A stretch of DNA of 64,000 nt from Propionibacterium sp. (lineage in GTDB: Bacteria; Actinomycetota; Actinomycetes; Propionibacteriales; Propionibacteriaceae): the NCBI GenBank assembly GCA_012839035.1, contig DUOB01000009.1:1-64000 (forward strand), in the 5' to 3' direction. Positions 40,464 through 49,044 of the stretch are shown in pieces. Below the pieces are notes generated by a model. The model saw nothing but the letters and a program-made list of their open reading frames with translations. It was not told the origin of the DNA and searched no databases. The translations under genes were made by a program, and so were the position numbers. Positions within the stretch are counted from its first letter, which is position 1. The number at the start of each line of letters is the position of its first letter.

Positions 40464-41126
40464 TCAGCGGCGCAGCGCCTTGCGGGCCAGCCAGTTGCCG
40501 AGGAACTGCACGGACTGGACGAACAGGACGATGACGCCCACGGTGATCCAGGTGATCGCCCAGTCGAAGCGTTGATAGCCATAGGACAGCGCGAACGCGC
40601 CGAGGCCGCCGCCGGCGACGATCCCGGCCAGGGCGGACATGTCCACGACGGCGACGAAGAGGAAGGTGTACGCGAGGATCAGCGGCGCCAGCGCCTCCGG
40701 TATCGCGACGGTTCGGATGATCGTCCACGTCGAGGCCCCCATGGATCGGGCCGCCTCGATCATCCCCGGATCCAGGGAGACGAGTGACTGCTCAACGAGT
40801 CGGGACGACGCGAACGTCACCATGAGCGCCGCGGGGAAGATGAACGCGTTCGTGCCGATGCTCGATCCGACGACCTTCAGCGTCAACGGCCCCATCGCAG
40901 CGACAAAGATGATGAACGGGATCGGCCGGAAGAAGTTGATGAGGACGTTGAGGATGTTGAAGACCACCGCGTTGGGACGGAGACCGCCCTTGCGGGTGAT
41001 GAAGAGGAGTACGCCGAGACCCAGCCCCGCCAGCCCACCCGTGCCGAGGGCGACGCTGACGATGTAGAGCGTCGTGACGATCGCCTCGAGGAAAACACCG
41101 CCGTTGGCGGCGAAGTCGAACTTCAT
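40464..41126 (-). CDS. metI: Methionine ABC transporter permease MetI
   Basis: A 220-residue permease with five helices, starting at ATG 41126 ('MKFDFAANGGVFLEAIVTTLYIVSVAL'). 'FFRPIPFIIFVAAMGPLTLKVVGSSIGTNAFIFPAAL' and the EAA loop 'GMIEAARSMGASTWTIIRTVAIPEALAPLILAY' are MetI-type. Third gene of metQ-metN-metI, 28 bp after metN. Confidence 0.95.
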   Translation of the reverse strand: MKFDFAANGGVFLEAIVTTLYIVSVALGTGGLAGLGLGVLLFITRKGGLRPNAVVFNILNVLINFFRPIPFIIFVAAMGPLTLKVVGSSIGTNAFIFPAALMVTFASSRLVEQSLVSLDPGMIEAARSMGASTWTIIRTVAIPEALAPLILAYTFLFVAVVDMSALAGIVAGGGLGAFALSYGYQRFDWAITWITVGVIVLFVQSVQFLGNWLARKALRR

Positions 41127-41154
41127 CGGAGCCCCCTCGGGGCGGAGGGGGAGG

Positions 41155-42192
41155 TCATCGCAGCCCCCGGTCGTGTTCCTCGACACCGCCGTTGGCGACG
41201 AGCTCGGCGAGCGCGCGGTCGATGGCGGCGTCGTCACCGGTGAGGGCATAGGTCAGCGAACCATAGGGTCGCTCGGAGATCTCGATGATGCCGCCATAGA
41301 CCACCTGTGCGTTGATCCCATGGCGGGCGAACACCGAACTGCGTTCACCGGCGATGATGGGATCGACCACCACCGGCACCGTCACGAGTCGGCCGGGGTG
41401 CGCATGGGCGAGCCTGGCCAGCGCATCGGGGCTGGGGCGATCGCGCAGTGCCGTCTGCACGAAGCGCCGCGTGACGTCCTGCTTGGGAGAGGCGAAGACG
41501 TCATAGACCGACCCCAGCTCGACGACGCGGCCCCGCTCCATGATCGCGACCCGGTCGCAGAGATGGCGGACGACATCCATCTCGTGGGTGATCAGAACGA
41601 TCGTGAGGCCCAGCTCCTGGTTGACCCGACGCAGCAGTTCCAACACTTCGTGGGTGGTCTGCGGGTCGAGCGCCGACGTGCTCTCGTCGGCGAGCAGGAT
41701 CTTGGGACCTGTCGCCAATGCCCGGGCGATGCCCACCCGCTGCTTCTGACCACCGGAGAGCTGTGCCGGATAGGCGCTGATCTTGTCGCTCAACCCGACG
41801 AACTCGAGCAACTCGGCCACGCGCGCGCGGCGGCGTACCCGATCCCACTTCGCCAACCGGAGCGGATACGCGACGTTTTCCGCGATCGTCTTGGACGAGA
41901 ACAGATTGAACTGCTGGAAGATCATCCCGATGTCCGGGCGAACGCTGCGCAGCCGGCCTTCGCTCATGGCCGAGATCTCGAATCCATCGACAGTGATGCG
42001 TCCTGATGTGGAGCGTTCCAGGCCGTTGATGAGACGTACGACCGTCGACTTCCCAGCGCCGGAGAACCCGATCACGCCAAAGATTTCTCCGGGCTGGATG
42101 GCGAAGGACACATCGATGACGGCGTGCACTTCCTCCGGCCCGTCGCCGAAGGTTTTGTGCACGCCGTCAAACGTGATGATGGGGTCGGCCAT
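41155..42192 (-). CDS. metN: Methionine ABC transporter ATPase MetN
   Basis: A 345-residue ATPase. Walker A 'VIGFSGAGKSTVVRLING', Q loop, signature 'LSGGQKQRVGIARALA', Walker B 'ILLADESTSALDPQ', then 'VLITHEMDVVRHLCDRVAIMERGRVVE'. The last ~80 residues form the NIL regulatory domain ('AGERSSVFARHGINAQVVYGGIIEISERPYGSLTYALTGDDAAIDRAL'), which senses methionine and inhibits transport. Starts at ATG 42192, 8 bp after metQ. Confidence 0.95.
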   Translation of the reverse strand: MADPIITFDGVHKTFGDGPEEVHAVIDVSFAIQPGEIFGVIGFSGAGKSTVVRLINGLERSTSGRITVDGFEISAMSEGRLRSVRPDIGMIFQQFNLFSSKTIAENVAYPLRLAKWDRVRRRARVAELLEFVGLSDKISAYPAQLSGGQKQRVGIARALATGPKILLADESTSALDPQTTHEVLELLRRVNQELGLTIVLITHEMDVVRHLCDRVAIMERGRVVELGSVYDVFASPKQDVTRRFVQTALRDRPSPDALARLAHAHPGRLVTVPVVVDPIIAGERSSVFARHGINAQVVYGGIIEISERPYGSLTYALTGDDAAIDRALAELVANGGVEEHDRGLR

Positions 42193-42200
42193 CGAGCGGA

Positions 42201-43106
42201 TCAGCCCTCTTCGAGCGACGTGGTGACCTCGGCGAGGATCTGCTGCAGCTCCTCCGGGGTCTTGTCCACGATCACCGCGGAGCCGGCGGAGTTGTTCTTG
42301 AGTGCCTCGACGACCTCGGGGTGGTGCAGCAGGCGGCCAACCTGCAGGAGACGCTCGTTCTCGGCGTCGGCCTCGCGCACCACGAGGACGTTGATGAACG
42401 GCTGCGCCGACGGCGAGTTCGGGTTGTCCTCGAACAGCGCGGCATCGGGATCGAGGCCCGCGTCGTTGACGAAGTCGTTGTTCACCACGGCGCCCGCGAT
42501 CGACGGCAGCGCGGTCACGGTCTGCTGGGCGTCCATCGGCGCGACGGTCACTCTCGAGGCGGCGGTGTCGATGTCTTCCTCGGCCGCGATCACGCCGGTC
42601 TCCGGCTTGAGGGTGAGGAGCTTGGCCTCGGCCAGCACGTGGATGGCACGGGACTTGTTGGTCTCGTCGTTCGGGATCGCGATCTGAGCACCCTCGGGGA
42701 TGTCCTCGATCGACTCGTGCTGTTCGGAATAGAGCGCCAGCGGATAGATCGCGGTCGACGCGATCGGGACGAGCGTGCCGTTGTTGTCCTTGTTGTATTG
42801 GGCCAGATAGAGGATGTGCTGGAACTGGTTCGCGGTGAGCGAGCCGTCCGACACGGCCGGGTTCTCGGTCGTGTAATCGGTGAAGTCCCTGATCTCCACG
42901 TCGAGGCCCGCTTCTTCGGCCTTCTGGCGGAACACGGTCCACTGGTCCTTGGAGGCCCCGACGACGCCGATGGAGATGGTGTCGTCCTCGCCGGTGGGAG
43001 CGGTCGCGTCCTGCTCACCTCCGGCACAGCCGGTCAGGACCAGCGACAGCGCCGCAACGGCGGCGACGCTCGACAGAGCGCGACGGATGGACTTGGTGAT
43101 GTGCAT
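42201..43106 (-). CDS. metQ: Methionine ABC transporter substrate-binding lipoprotein MetQ (NlpA family)
   Basis: A 301-residue lipoprotein. Signal with lipobox 'AALSLVLTGCAGG'. NlpA-type core: 'ISIGVVGASKDQWTVFRQKAEEAGLDVEIRDFTDYTTENPAVSDGSLTANQFQHILYL', 'GAQIAIPNDETNKSRAIHVLAEAKLLTL', 'AGAVVNNDFVNDAGLDPDAALFED'. ATG 43106 follows an AAGGA site. First gene of the import operon, with a stem-loop just upstream of the ribosome site. Confidence 0.95.
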   Translation of the reverse strand: MHITKSIRRALSSVAAVAALSLVLTGCAGGEQDATAPTGEDDTISIGVVGASKDQWTVFRQKAEEAGLDVEIRDFTDYTTENPAVSDGSLTANQFQHILYLAQYNKDNNGTLVPIASTAIYPLALYSEQHESIEDIPEGAQIAIPNDETNKSRAIHVLAEAKLLTLKPETGVIAAEEDIDTAASRVTVAPMDAQQTVTALPSIAGAVVNNDFVNDAGLDPDAALFEDNPNSPSAQPFINVLVVREADAENERLLQVGRLLHHPEVVEALKNNSAGSAVIVDKTPEELQQILAEVTTSLEEG

Positions 43107-43119
43107 GATGATCCTTAAT

Positions 43120-43151
43120 GACACTGGTGGTGCGGTGGGCGCCACCGTGTC
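43120..43151 (-). promoter_or_regulatory. Leader hairpin before metQ
   Basis: On the minus strand GACACGGTGG (43151-43142) pairs with CCACC-A-GTGTC (43130-43120), ten base pairs with one bulged A and an 11-nt loop. It ends about 14 nt before the metQ start, next to AAGGA. It does not match SAM-I/II/IV cores that I can recall. Could control translation or stability. Confidence 0.45.
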
Positions 43152-43233
43152 TCACGGAATCCCCTTCGCACGCATGACCGGTGCACGATGCCCGGCGGGG
43201 AACATGGTAGCCCTATTGGGCAGGCCTATCGGA

Positions 43234-43923
43234 TCATAGATATTTGATGAAACCGCCGGCGGGCCGTTCGTCCGGGACGGTGACCTCGTCCGCGGGGCCG
43301 GCTTGGTGCCACCGCTGGATGCTGTGGTGTTGATGCGCGAGCATGCGGAGCGCGTTGAGATAGGCGGTCCCCAGCACGGTGCCGATGACCGACAGGCCGA
43401 CGGTTGCCGCGAGGTCCTGCTGGGCAGCGATCGTCTCGACGTCGAGGCGGGCGATGGCATCGGCCTGTTCCACATAGCCCGGCCACACATTCACGAGGTC
43501 GAGGTCAAGCGTGCGGCGGGCGGAGATGAGGAGCGCCCGGACCTGTCGGGCCACGGCGCTGTCCGGCCGCGTGACCCAGCCGGTCTTGGCGATGAGCTCC
43601 GCATAGCGCTCGTCCGCCCACGTGACTTCTTCCTCGTCGGCGTCGATGTCGGCCGCGGGTCCGACCAGTGCCTCGGCTGCCGTGGCGAGAGCCGTCAGGG
43701 GGCCGAGATCGATGGCCTGCAGCACGGCCTTGGTCTCGGCCACCGACATGTTGCCGACCGTCATCAGCGAGTCGAGAAGCCACAGCCTGCGCAGGTGTTC
43801 ATAGGAATAGTCGGCGCCTGCCGGTGTCGCCCCTTCGCCCGGCTGCAGGAGGCCCTCTCCGAGGTAATATTCGATCGCTTCCGCGGGCAATCCGGATTCC
43901 TCGATCAACTCGGCCATGCGCAT
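43234..43923 (-). CDS. MerR-like HTH transcriptional regulator
   Basis: A 229-residue protein. The N-terminal MerR winged helix is 'MRMAELIEESGLPAEAIEYYLGEGLLQPGEGATPAGADYSYEHLRRLWLLDSLMTVG', where the usual 'TIRYYRxxGLL' is 'AIEYYLGEGLL'. The C-terminal ~150 residues are helical ('ELIAKTGWVTRPDSAVARQVRALLISARR...') and unlike known metal-sensing tails. AGGAGG about 7 nt upstream supports ATG 43923. Lies 127 bp upstream of metQ on the same strand; no target is shown. Confidence 0.87.
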   Translation of the reverse strand: MRMAELIEESGLPAEAIEYYLGEGLLQPGEGATPAGADYSYEHLRRLWLLDSLMTVGNMSVAETKAVLQAIDLGPLTALATAAEALVGPAADIDADEEEVTWADERYAELIAKTGWVTRPDSAVARQVRALLISARRTLDLDLVNVWPGYVEQADAIARLDVETIAAQQDLAATVGLSVIGTVLGTAYLNALRMLAHQHHSIQRWHQAGPADEVTVPDERPAGGFIKYL

Positions 43924-44020
43924 GGGAGAACCTCCTGTCGGGCGTCGCGCCAAACTTACTGCATGGCCCTTGTGGGATTATTTGCCTGTTGTGCGGTGAT
44001 TTCTCGACGCTCGGCAGTGC

Positions 44021-44098
44021 TCCTGCATGCGGTTCCTGCGTGCGGTTCTTGCGTGCGGATCTTGCGTGAGGTTCTCGCGTGCGACTACTGCGTGCGGC
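44021..44098. repeat. Six 13-bp tandem repeats at the 3' end of the EamA gene
   Basis: Imperfect units of tcttgcgtgcggt at 44021, 44034, 44047, 44060, 44073 and 44086. The last unit and a half cover the EamA stop codon at 44085. The rest fills the 160-bp gap upstream of the MerR-like gene. Confidence 0.75.
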
Positions 44099-45029
44099 GG
44101 ATGATGATGATTCCGACAATGACGACGACTGCGCCGATCCATTGGATGGGGGCCAGCGCCTGGCCGAGCACCAGCGCCGCGGTGGCCGTGGCGATCAGCA
44201 CCTCGATGAGTGCGAGGAACGCGGCCAACCGGGGGCCGAGCCGGCGTACGGCAAGAATCCCCGACGCATAGGCAACCGCCCCGCTGACTCCACCCAGCGC
44301 GAGAGCCGCGGTCCACCACGGCACGGTCAGGCCGCCATAGTCGAGGCGGAGGGTGGAGGTGGTCCAGGGGAGTACGCCGACCGCGCACAGCGCCAGCAGG
44401 CCCAGCGCACCCAGGCCGAGACCGCCGGCGGCGAGGACCGGGGGCGGGACGGGCTCACCGGTGTGCGTGACGGCGTTGTCGGCGTCGGTGCGCGGGGAGT
44501 CGGCGAGGATGAAGTACGCCGCCAGTCCCACCGCTGCTGCCAGGCCCCAGCTCACTCCGCGGAGATCGAGCTGGTCGATCCGGTCGAGTTGGAGCACCAG
44601 CACCATGCCGGTCAGCGCGACCCCGGCACCCATCCAGGCGGGCCAGGCCACCTTCTGATGCCGGCGTACCCGCAGCCACACCAGCACGAGGACCAACCCC
44701 AGGTATTCCAGCAGGAGCGCGACGGCGACGGGGATCGTGCGGACGGCCTGGAAGTACGCGAACTGTACGCCCGCCACCGCCAGCGCGCCATAGACCGCGA
44801 TCGTGCCGAGCATCGATCGCCACCGGGTCCAGTGTCCCTTCATGCTGATGACGGCCCAAGGGGCGAGCGCGAGCGCGCCGATCGACAGGCGGACGACCAC
44901 TGCCGCGGCCGGGGACCAACCCGCCGTCAGCATCGGGGTGACGATCGTCCCCGACAGACCGAAGGCGGCTGCGGATATCAGGGCGGCAACCACACCGCTC
45001 GAGCGGGTGGGGACAGAGACGGAGGGCAC
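44085..45029 (-). CDS. EamA/DMT-superfamily transporter
   Basis: A 314-residue protein with about ten helices in two EamA repeats. 'VVAALISAAAFGLSGTIVTPMLTAGWSPAAAVVVRLSIGALAL' starts the first, 'QFAYFQAVRTIPVAVALLLEYLGLVLVLVWL' is the EamA core. The second ends 'RRLGPRLAAFLALIEVLIATATAALVLGQALAPIQWIGAVVVIVGIIIIRR'. Exporter of amino acids, nucleosides or drugs; specificity unknown. Confidence 0.92.
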   Translation of the reverse strand: MPSVSVPTRSSGVVAALISAAAFGLSGTIVTPMLTAGWSPAAAVVVRLSIGALALAPWAVISMKGHWTRWRSMLGTIAVYGALAVAGVQFAYFQAVRTIPVAVALLLEYLGLVLVLVWLRVRRHQKVAWPAWMGAGVALTGMVLVLQLDRIDQLDLRGVSWGLAAAVGLAAYFILADSPRTDADNAVTHTGEPVPPPVLAAGGLGLGALGLLALCAVGVLPWTTSTLRLDYGGLTVPWWTAALALGGVSGAVAYASGILAVRRLGPRLAAFLALIEVLIATATAALVLGQALAPIQWIGAVVVIVGIIIIRRTQ

Positions 45030-45102
45030 ATGTCCGAGCGTGGACCATGGCCCGCCCGGACTGGGAACTGTCCGGGGTTCGGGTCAGCGTCCCAGTGGGA
45101 GA

Positions 45103-45495
45103 TCAGGTCTGGTCGCCCTGCTCCTCGATCGCTCCCGCATCCTCGGGGGCCCAGCACAGATCGAGCAGATCCACGATGTGGGGGAGCGCCTTGCAGAGCT
45201 GCTGACGGGTCCAGATCTCGGTGCTGTCCGGGGCGTGATCGCCGTCGGTGTCATAGCTGATCTCGTAGCCCCCGTCCTCGTCGAGGCGCCGCACCCAGAC
45301 CTCCGCCTGACCGTCACCGTCAATGTCGAGGAGAGCGATGTCGAACTGCCGGTCGGGGGCGCCGTCCAGGTCGACCAGGCCGATGGTGCGGCCTTCGGTG
45401 AAGTCGATCAGCAGCGAATCGATCCGATCCTCCGGGGGTAGCTCCGAGGCATAGGGGTCGTCTTCCGGGATGTCCGGTTGGGTGGAATCGGTCAT
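45103..45495 (-). CDS. Small acidic protein with Asp-rich calcium-loop-like motifs
   Basis: A 130-residue strongly acidic protein. Two loops resemble Ca2+-binding DxDxDG motifs: 'ALLDIDGDGQAEVWV' and 'SYDTDGDHAPDSTEIW', as in dockerin/VCBS-type repeats. No signal peptide or membrane helix. AGGAG about 6 nt upstream supports ATG 45495. Family not recognised; similar small acidic proteins are common in Propionibacteriales genomes. Confidence 0.75.
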   Translation of the reverse strand: MTDSTQPDIPEDDPYASELPPEDRIDSLLIDFTEGRTIGLVDLDGAPDRQFDIALLDIDGDGQAEVWVRRLDEDGGYEISYDTDGDHAPDSTEIWTRQQLCKALPHIVDLLDLCWAPEDAGAIEEQGDQT

Positions 45496-45575
45496 GCGCG
45501 CTCCTGCCACTTGGCCTTTGGAGTGAGGCTACCCTCTCCGCACCAGCCAGAACAGGCACCGAGCTGCCTCCCCGG

Positions 45576-46820
45576 TCACGCTGCCGTTCCGGGTTCGAGT
45601 CGGGCGCCGGGCTCGAGGTTCGTGCCTGCGCCCACTGTGCTGTCCCGGCCCACGAGCACCATGGCGTCCGGCCCGAGCGGGCCCGCGGAATGCAACGCCC
45701 CGATGCGGGCACCTCGCCCGATCCGGGTGCCGGAATCGATCACCGAACTGGCGAGATGTGCGCCGGCGCGCACGACCACGTCCTCCAACAGGACGCAATC
45801 CTCCACGACCGCACCCGACTCGACCACCACACGTGGGCCGAGGACGCTGTCCCGGACCGTGCCCCGGACGACCGACTGCGGTCCGATCATCGACCGTTGC
45901 ACCCGGGCGTCCTCCCCGATCAGCGCCGGAGGGCCGAGCGTCGCCCGGCCGAGGACCGGCCGACCGGGCTCGGAGAAGACATCCACCCGTCCACGCAGGA
46001 GATCGCGGTGTGCCTGCAGATAGGCCTCCGGCCTGCCCGCGTCCCGCCAGTAGCCGGACAATCGCATCGCATGGGTCCGGCCCCGCTCGATCATCCTCGG
46101 AAGCAGGTGGTCACCGAAGTCGCCCAGGCCCGTGTCCGCCTCCTCCTCGCAGTCATCGAACTCCCTCCGCAACCGTTCCAGCTCCGTGACGAGGACCTCG
46201 GCGTCATAGAGCGTCACCTCTGTGGCGACCTCATTGCACGAGGGGTGTGCGGGCTTGCTCGCCAGGGATGTCACCCGGCCCCCGGCATCGGTCTCGATGA
46301 CGACGTTGTGCCGCGCCTCCTGCGGTCCCACCTCCGAGGTCAGGACCGTGCACTCCGCCGACCGCTCCACGTGCTCGGTGAGCAGAGCGTGCAGGTCGGG
46401 GTTCATCACGCTGTCGCAGCTCAGCACGGCGACCACATCGGGAGCGAGATCGCAGATCGCATCGCGCAGGCGGTAGAGCCCGTCCGCATTCCCCCGCGCG
46501 AAGCCCTCCTGGTCGGCGGAGCCGGAGCCCTGCTCGGGCGCCCTCATGCGGAGTCCGCCCCGGGTGCGGTCCAGGTCCCAGGGGCGGCCGCCGGCGAGAT
46601 AGTCCTCCAGGGATCCCGCCTGGTATTGCACCGATACCCACACATCGTCGAACCCCGCATGGGCCACGGCCGAGAGCGCGAAATCCACGAGCCGGAACGT
46701 GGCGGCGAACGGGAGGGCGGGTTTCGCGCGCTCGCGGGTCAGCACGTCCATGCGGTTGCCGGCGCCGCCGGCCTGGAGGATCGCGAGCACCTTCTGGTGG
46801 CTGTGCGCGGAGGGGGTCAT
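45576..46820 (-). CDS. GlgC-like sugar-1-phosphate nucleotidylyltransferase
   Basis: A 414-residue enzyme. Nucleotidyltransferase start 'VLAILQAGGAGNRMDVLTRERAKPALPFAATFRLVDFALSAVAHAG' matches ADP-glucose pyrophosphorylase in GG-G-R...AKP. The C-terminal part is a left-handed beta-helix ('VLGRATLGPPALIGEDARVQRSMIGPQSVVRGTVRDSVLGPRVVVESGAVVEDCVL'). Usual GlgC motifs 'W(Y/F)xGTADAV' and 'YxMD' read 'GFARGNADGLYRL' and 'SVMNPDL', so it is a divergent member that may use a different nucleotide or sugar. It could feed glycogen or, via TreT, trehalose synthesis. ATG 46820 fits the family N-terminus. Confidence 0.82.
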   Translation of the reverse strand: MTPSAHSHQKVLAILQAGGAGNRMDVLTRERAKPALPFAATFRLVDFALSAVAHAGFDDVWVSVQYQAGSLEDYLAGGRPWDLDRTRGGLRMRAPEQGSGSADQEGFARGNADGLYRLRDAICDLAPDVVAVLSCDSVMNPDLHALLTEHVERSAECTVLTSEVGPQEARHNVVIETDAGGRVTSLASKPAHPSCNEVATEVTLYDAEVLVTELERLRREFDDCEEEADTGLGDFGDHLLPRMIERGRTHAMRLSGYWRDAGRPEAYLQAHRDLLRGRVDVFSEPGRPVLGRATLGPPALIGEDARVQRSMIGPQSVVRGTVRDSVLGPRVVVESGAVVEDCVLLEDVVVRAGAHLASSVIDSGTRIGRGARIGALHSAGPLGPDAMVLVGRDSTVGAGTNLEPGARLEPGTAA

Positions 46821-46916
46821 GGGGTCACGGTACGCCCGCAGCCTCCTTGACCTCCATCGGAGATCGCACTCATCCACTGACCCGCGACCTGGCTGCCCGC
46901 CACGCCGGCGGCGCGT

Positions 46917-48707
46917 TCAGTGGCTCGTCAGCGGATCCCAGTCGGCGGGGACGGGCTCCGGCCAGCAACCGTGGACCGCCAGCATCCGGCTGGCGTCCGC
47001 GATCTGCTGATCGGTGACGGTGGCCCGGATGTGGTGGGCGAAGGTACGCAGGGCTTCGCGCGCCTGACGTCCTCCGGGATTGTGCGGTCGTGCGTACCGG
47101 AGCTGGTGCAGCGCGGACCGCACCCGCATGCCGGCCGTCCTCGGGTCAAGCCCGGTGGCCTCCGTCACTGCGTTGACGAGTTCGGTTTCGTCGGGATCGG
47201 GTACGCCGAGACGGGCGACCGCGGCCGCCACCAGCTCAGGCCCCTCCCCTTCGAGACCGGCGATCACATCGAGGTCGGCCGGGGGAAGGGGTGGTGGCGG
47301 GGTCGGGATCCCGGTGATGATGAGCCTGATCGCCGCCGCCGCCCCTTGTCCGGCGAGACGCCGGCGAAACTGGTGCTGAGCCATGGCCCGGGCGTACTGC
47401 CGCGCCACGGGTTCGACGTCCGGCACCACGGGATAGGCCGGCGGGGCACCGGCCGCCAGCACCCCTGCGCCCCGCAGGAATTCCGCGACAGCCCGGCGTA
47501 CCTCCGCAGCCTCCTCCGCGCTCGGGCGTTGCCGGCCGAGGAACCCACGGCGGGGAGTCAGCCCGGCGGCGGACTGAAGTGCCCCTGCCGGCCGGGGGGT
47601 CTGATCGGTGCCGATCTGCCACTCGGCGGGCCAGACGGCCAACGGTTCTGCCTGCTGCACGCGCTGGCGCCAGCGTCCCCGCGTGGTCCAGCTGACCGCG
47701 CGCGCCCGGTCGTTCGAGACCGCGACAAGCAGGGGATGGGGGATCCACTGGGGTATGGCGCCCCGGCCGTCGTGGTCCGGCCACAGCAGGCTGGCGATGG
47801 GTTTGGCTCCACCGTCGTGTTCCGGTCCGAGGTCCAGCAGCACCAACCGACCGGGATCCTGACCGAGGAGCCTGACCGCACCGGCCTCCGTCCTGGCGTA
47901 CAGCCCCCACTCATCCAGCCGGAACCGCCGCTGGGCCGCGGGAATCTCCGCGGCGATCTCCCCGGCCACCGCCTCGCCCCACAGCCGCACGAGGTCGTGG
48001 ATGCGGGCCAGGGCATCGGCATCCCGCGCAGCCAGGTCGGCGAGGAACTCGCGGGGACCGGGCTGGAGGTCCAGCGGGAGCGGTGACCCGACCAGCCGCC
48101 GCACGTGCGCCGCGATCTCGACGGCCTCGGTGAGCTGGTCCTCACTCGGCTCGTTCGTGCGCAGTCGGGCGGCGATGTGCCGCAGGTGCGTGGTGAGTCG
48201 CGTCGGGTCCGTGGCAATCTCGTCGGTCACCACGGCGTTCCACATGACCCGGGTCAGCGCGGTGAGGTCGACATCACCGGCGACGTCCTGCTGGAGTTCG
48301 TGGGGCCCGTCGGGTCTCATCTGCTGCAGCACCTCTTCGTCGCTGCCGATCAGTTCGCTGACCCTCGTCATCCGGCCGTGCCGCCAGGGGTGAACGGGGT
48401 CGAGTTCGGTGAGGTTGTCCTCTGCCCAGCGCGGGTCGCCGTCCTCCGGGAGGCGGTCCAGGACCGCTCCGGACTGGTGCCAGCGTCCCCCGTCGAACCA
48501 CGTGAACAGTCCCAGCGCCTCCCCGTGCCAGCGATTGGTGTCGCCGGTGTGGGCGAAGCCGGTCCAGTCGGGTACGCCGGGTCCGCGCTCCCCGGGGCGG
48601 AAGAAGACGTTCCAGTCCTCCGCCCGGTCGACCGGACCGAACAGATCGCGATCACCCCCGAACAGGACCCAGCGTTCCCCGTCCGGGCCGTCCGGGCGAC
48701 GGATCAC
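46917..48707 (-). CDS. Large protein of unknown function, N-terminus probably lost to a stop codon
   Basis: A 596-residue protein from GTG 48707, soluble, Arg/Pro/Asp/Glu-rich. The N-terminal part has 'ERWVLFGGDRDLFGPVDRAEDWNVFFRPGERGPGVPDWTGFAHTGDTNRWHGEALGLFTWFDGGRWHQSG', resembling SUKH/SMI1-like immunity folds in style but not assignable. The middle is helical, the C-terminal ~170 residues include a long linker 'PTPPPPLPPADLD'. Reading upstream in the same frame gives 36 more protein-like codons ('NSAALQPSSDTAQRIDSGFAYRDGSGGG') up to a TGA at 48816-48818. The gene may be a recent pseudogene or be translated from GTG 48707. Confidence 0.65.
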   Translation of the reverse strand: MIRRPDGPDGERWVLFGGDRDLFGPVDRAEDWNVFFRPGERGPGVPDWTGFAHTGDTNRWHGEALGLFTWFDGGRWHQSGAVLDRLPEDGDPRWAEDNLTELDPVHPWRHGRMTRVSELIGSDEEVLQQMRPDGPHELQQDVAGDVDLTALTRVMWNAVVTDEIATDPTRLTTHLRHIAARLRTNEPSEDQLTEAVEIAAHVRRLVGSPLPLDLQPGPREFLADLAARDADALARIHDLVRLWGEAVAGEIAAEIPAAQRRFRLDEWGLYARTEAGAVRLLGQDPGRLVLLDLGPEHDGGAKPIASLLWPDHDGRGAIPQWIPHPLLVAVSNDRARAVSWTTRGRWRQRVQQAEPLAVWPAEWQIGTDQTPRPAGALQSAAGLTPRRGFLGRQRPSAEEAAEVRRAVAEFLRGAGVLAAGAPPAYPVVPDVEPVARQYARAMAQHQFRRRLAGQGAAAAIRLIITGIPTPPPPLPPADLDVIAGLEGEGPELVAAAVARLGVPDPDETELVNAVTEATGLDPRTAGMRVRSALHQLRYARPHNPGGRQAREALRTFAHHIRATVTDQQIADASRMLAVHGCWPEPVPADWDPLTSH

Positions 48708-48866
48708 GACAATGCCGCCGCCGCTTCCGTCGCGATAGGCGAATCCGGAGTCGATGCGTTGCGCGGTGTCCGAACTCGGCTGGAGGGCGGCGGAGTTGGT
48801 GGCGAGGACGCCGAGTCAGGCGACGAGTTGGTGAAGGGTCTGAAGAGGGGTGAGATCGGGATTCAC
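48708..48866 (-). pseudogene. Upstream piece of the large unknown gene, interrupted by TGA
   Basis: In frame with the gene at 46917-48707, a GTG at 48866 encodes 'NPDLTPLQTLHQLVA', then TGA (48818-48816), then 36 codons joining GTG 48707 without further stops. The TGA sits where a TGG tryptophan would restore one continuous protein. Either a nonsense mutation or a base-call error. Confidence 0.55.
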
Positions 48867-48912
48867 GGGTGCCACGGTAGGAGGCCGGGGGCTCAGCAAC
48901 GGCGGACACGCT

Positions 48913-48957
48913 CTTCACTCCGGGGCCCTTCACTCCGGGGCCCTTCACTCCGGGGTT
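48913..48957. repeat. Three 15-bp tandem repeats
   Basis: Exact cttcactccggggcc units at 48913, 48928 and 48943, in the gap between the unknown gene's 5' end and the DUF222-HNH gene. Nothing else is recognised in this gap. Confidence 0.8.
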
Positions 48958-49044
48958 AGCCGAACAGCATCGGAGCGGGTTTCCTATTCCGGAAATATCG
49001 AACAGAAGAGCGAATAATGTCAGTCCCGCCGTGTGGACTGTGGC

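Noticed and set aside
43107-43233. SAM (S-box or SAM-IV) riboswitch upstream of metQ
   Set aside because: The conserved core sequences of these classes that I know are absent; only a simple hairpin is seen.
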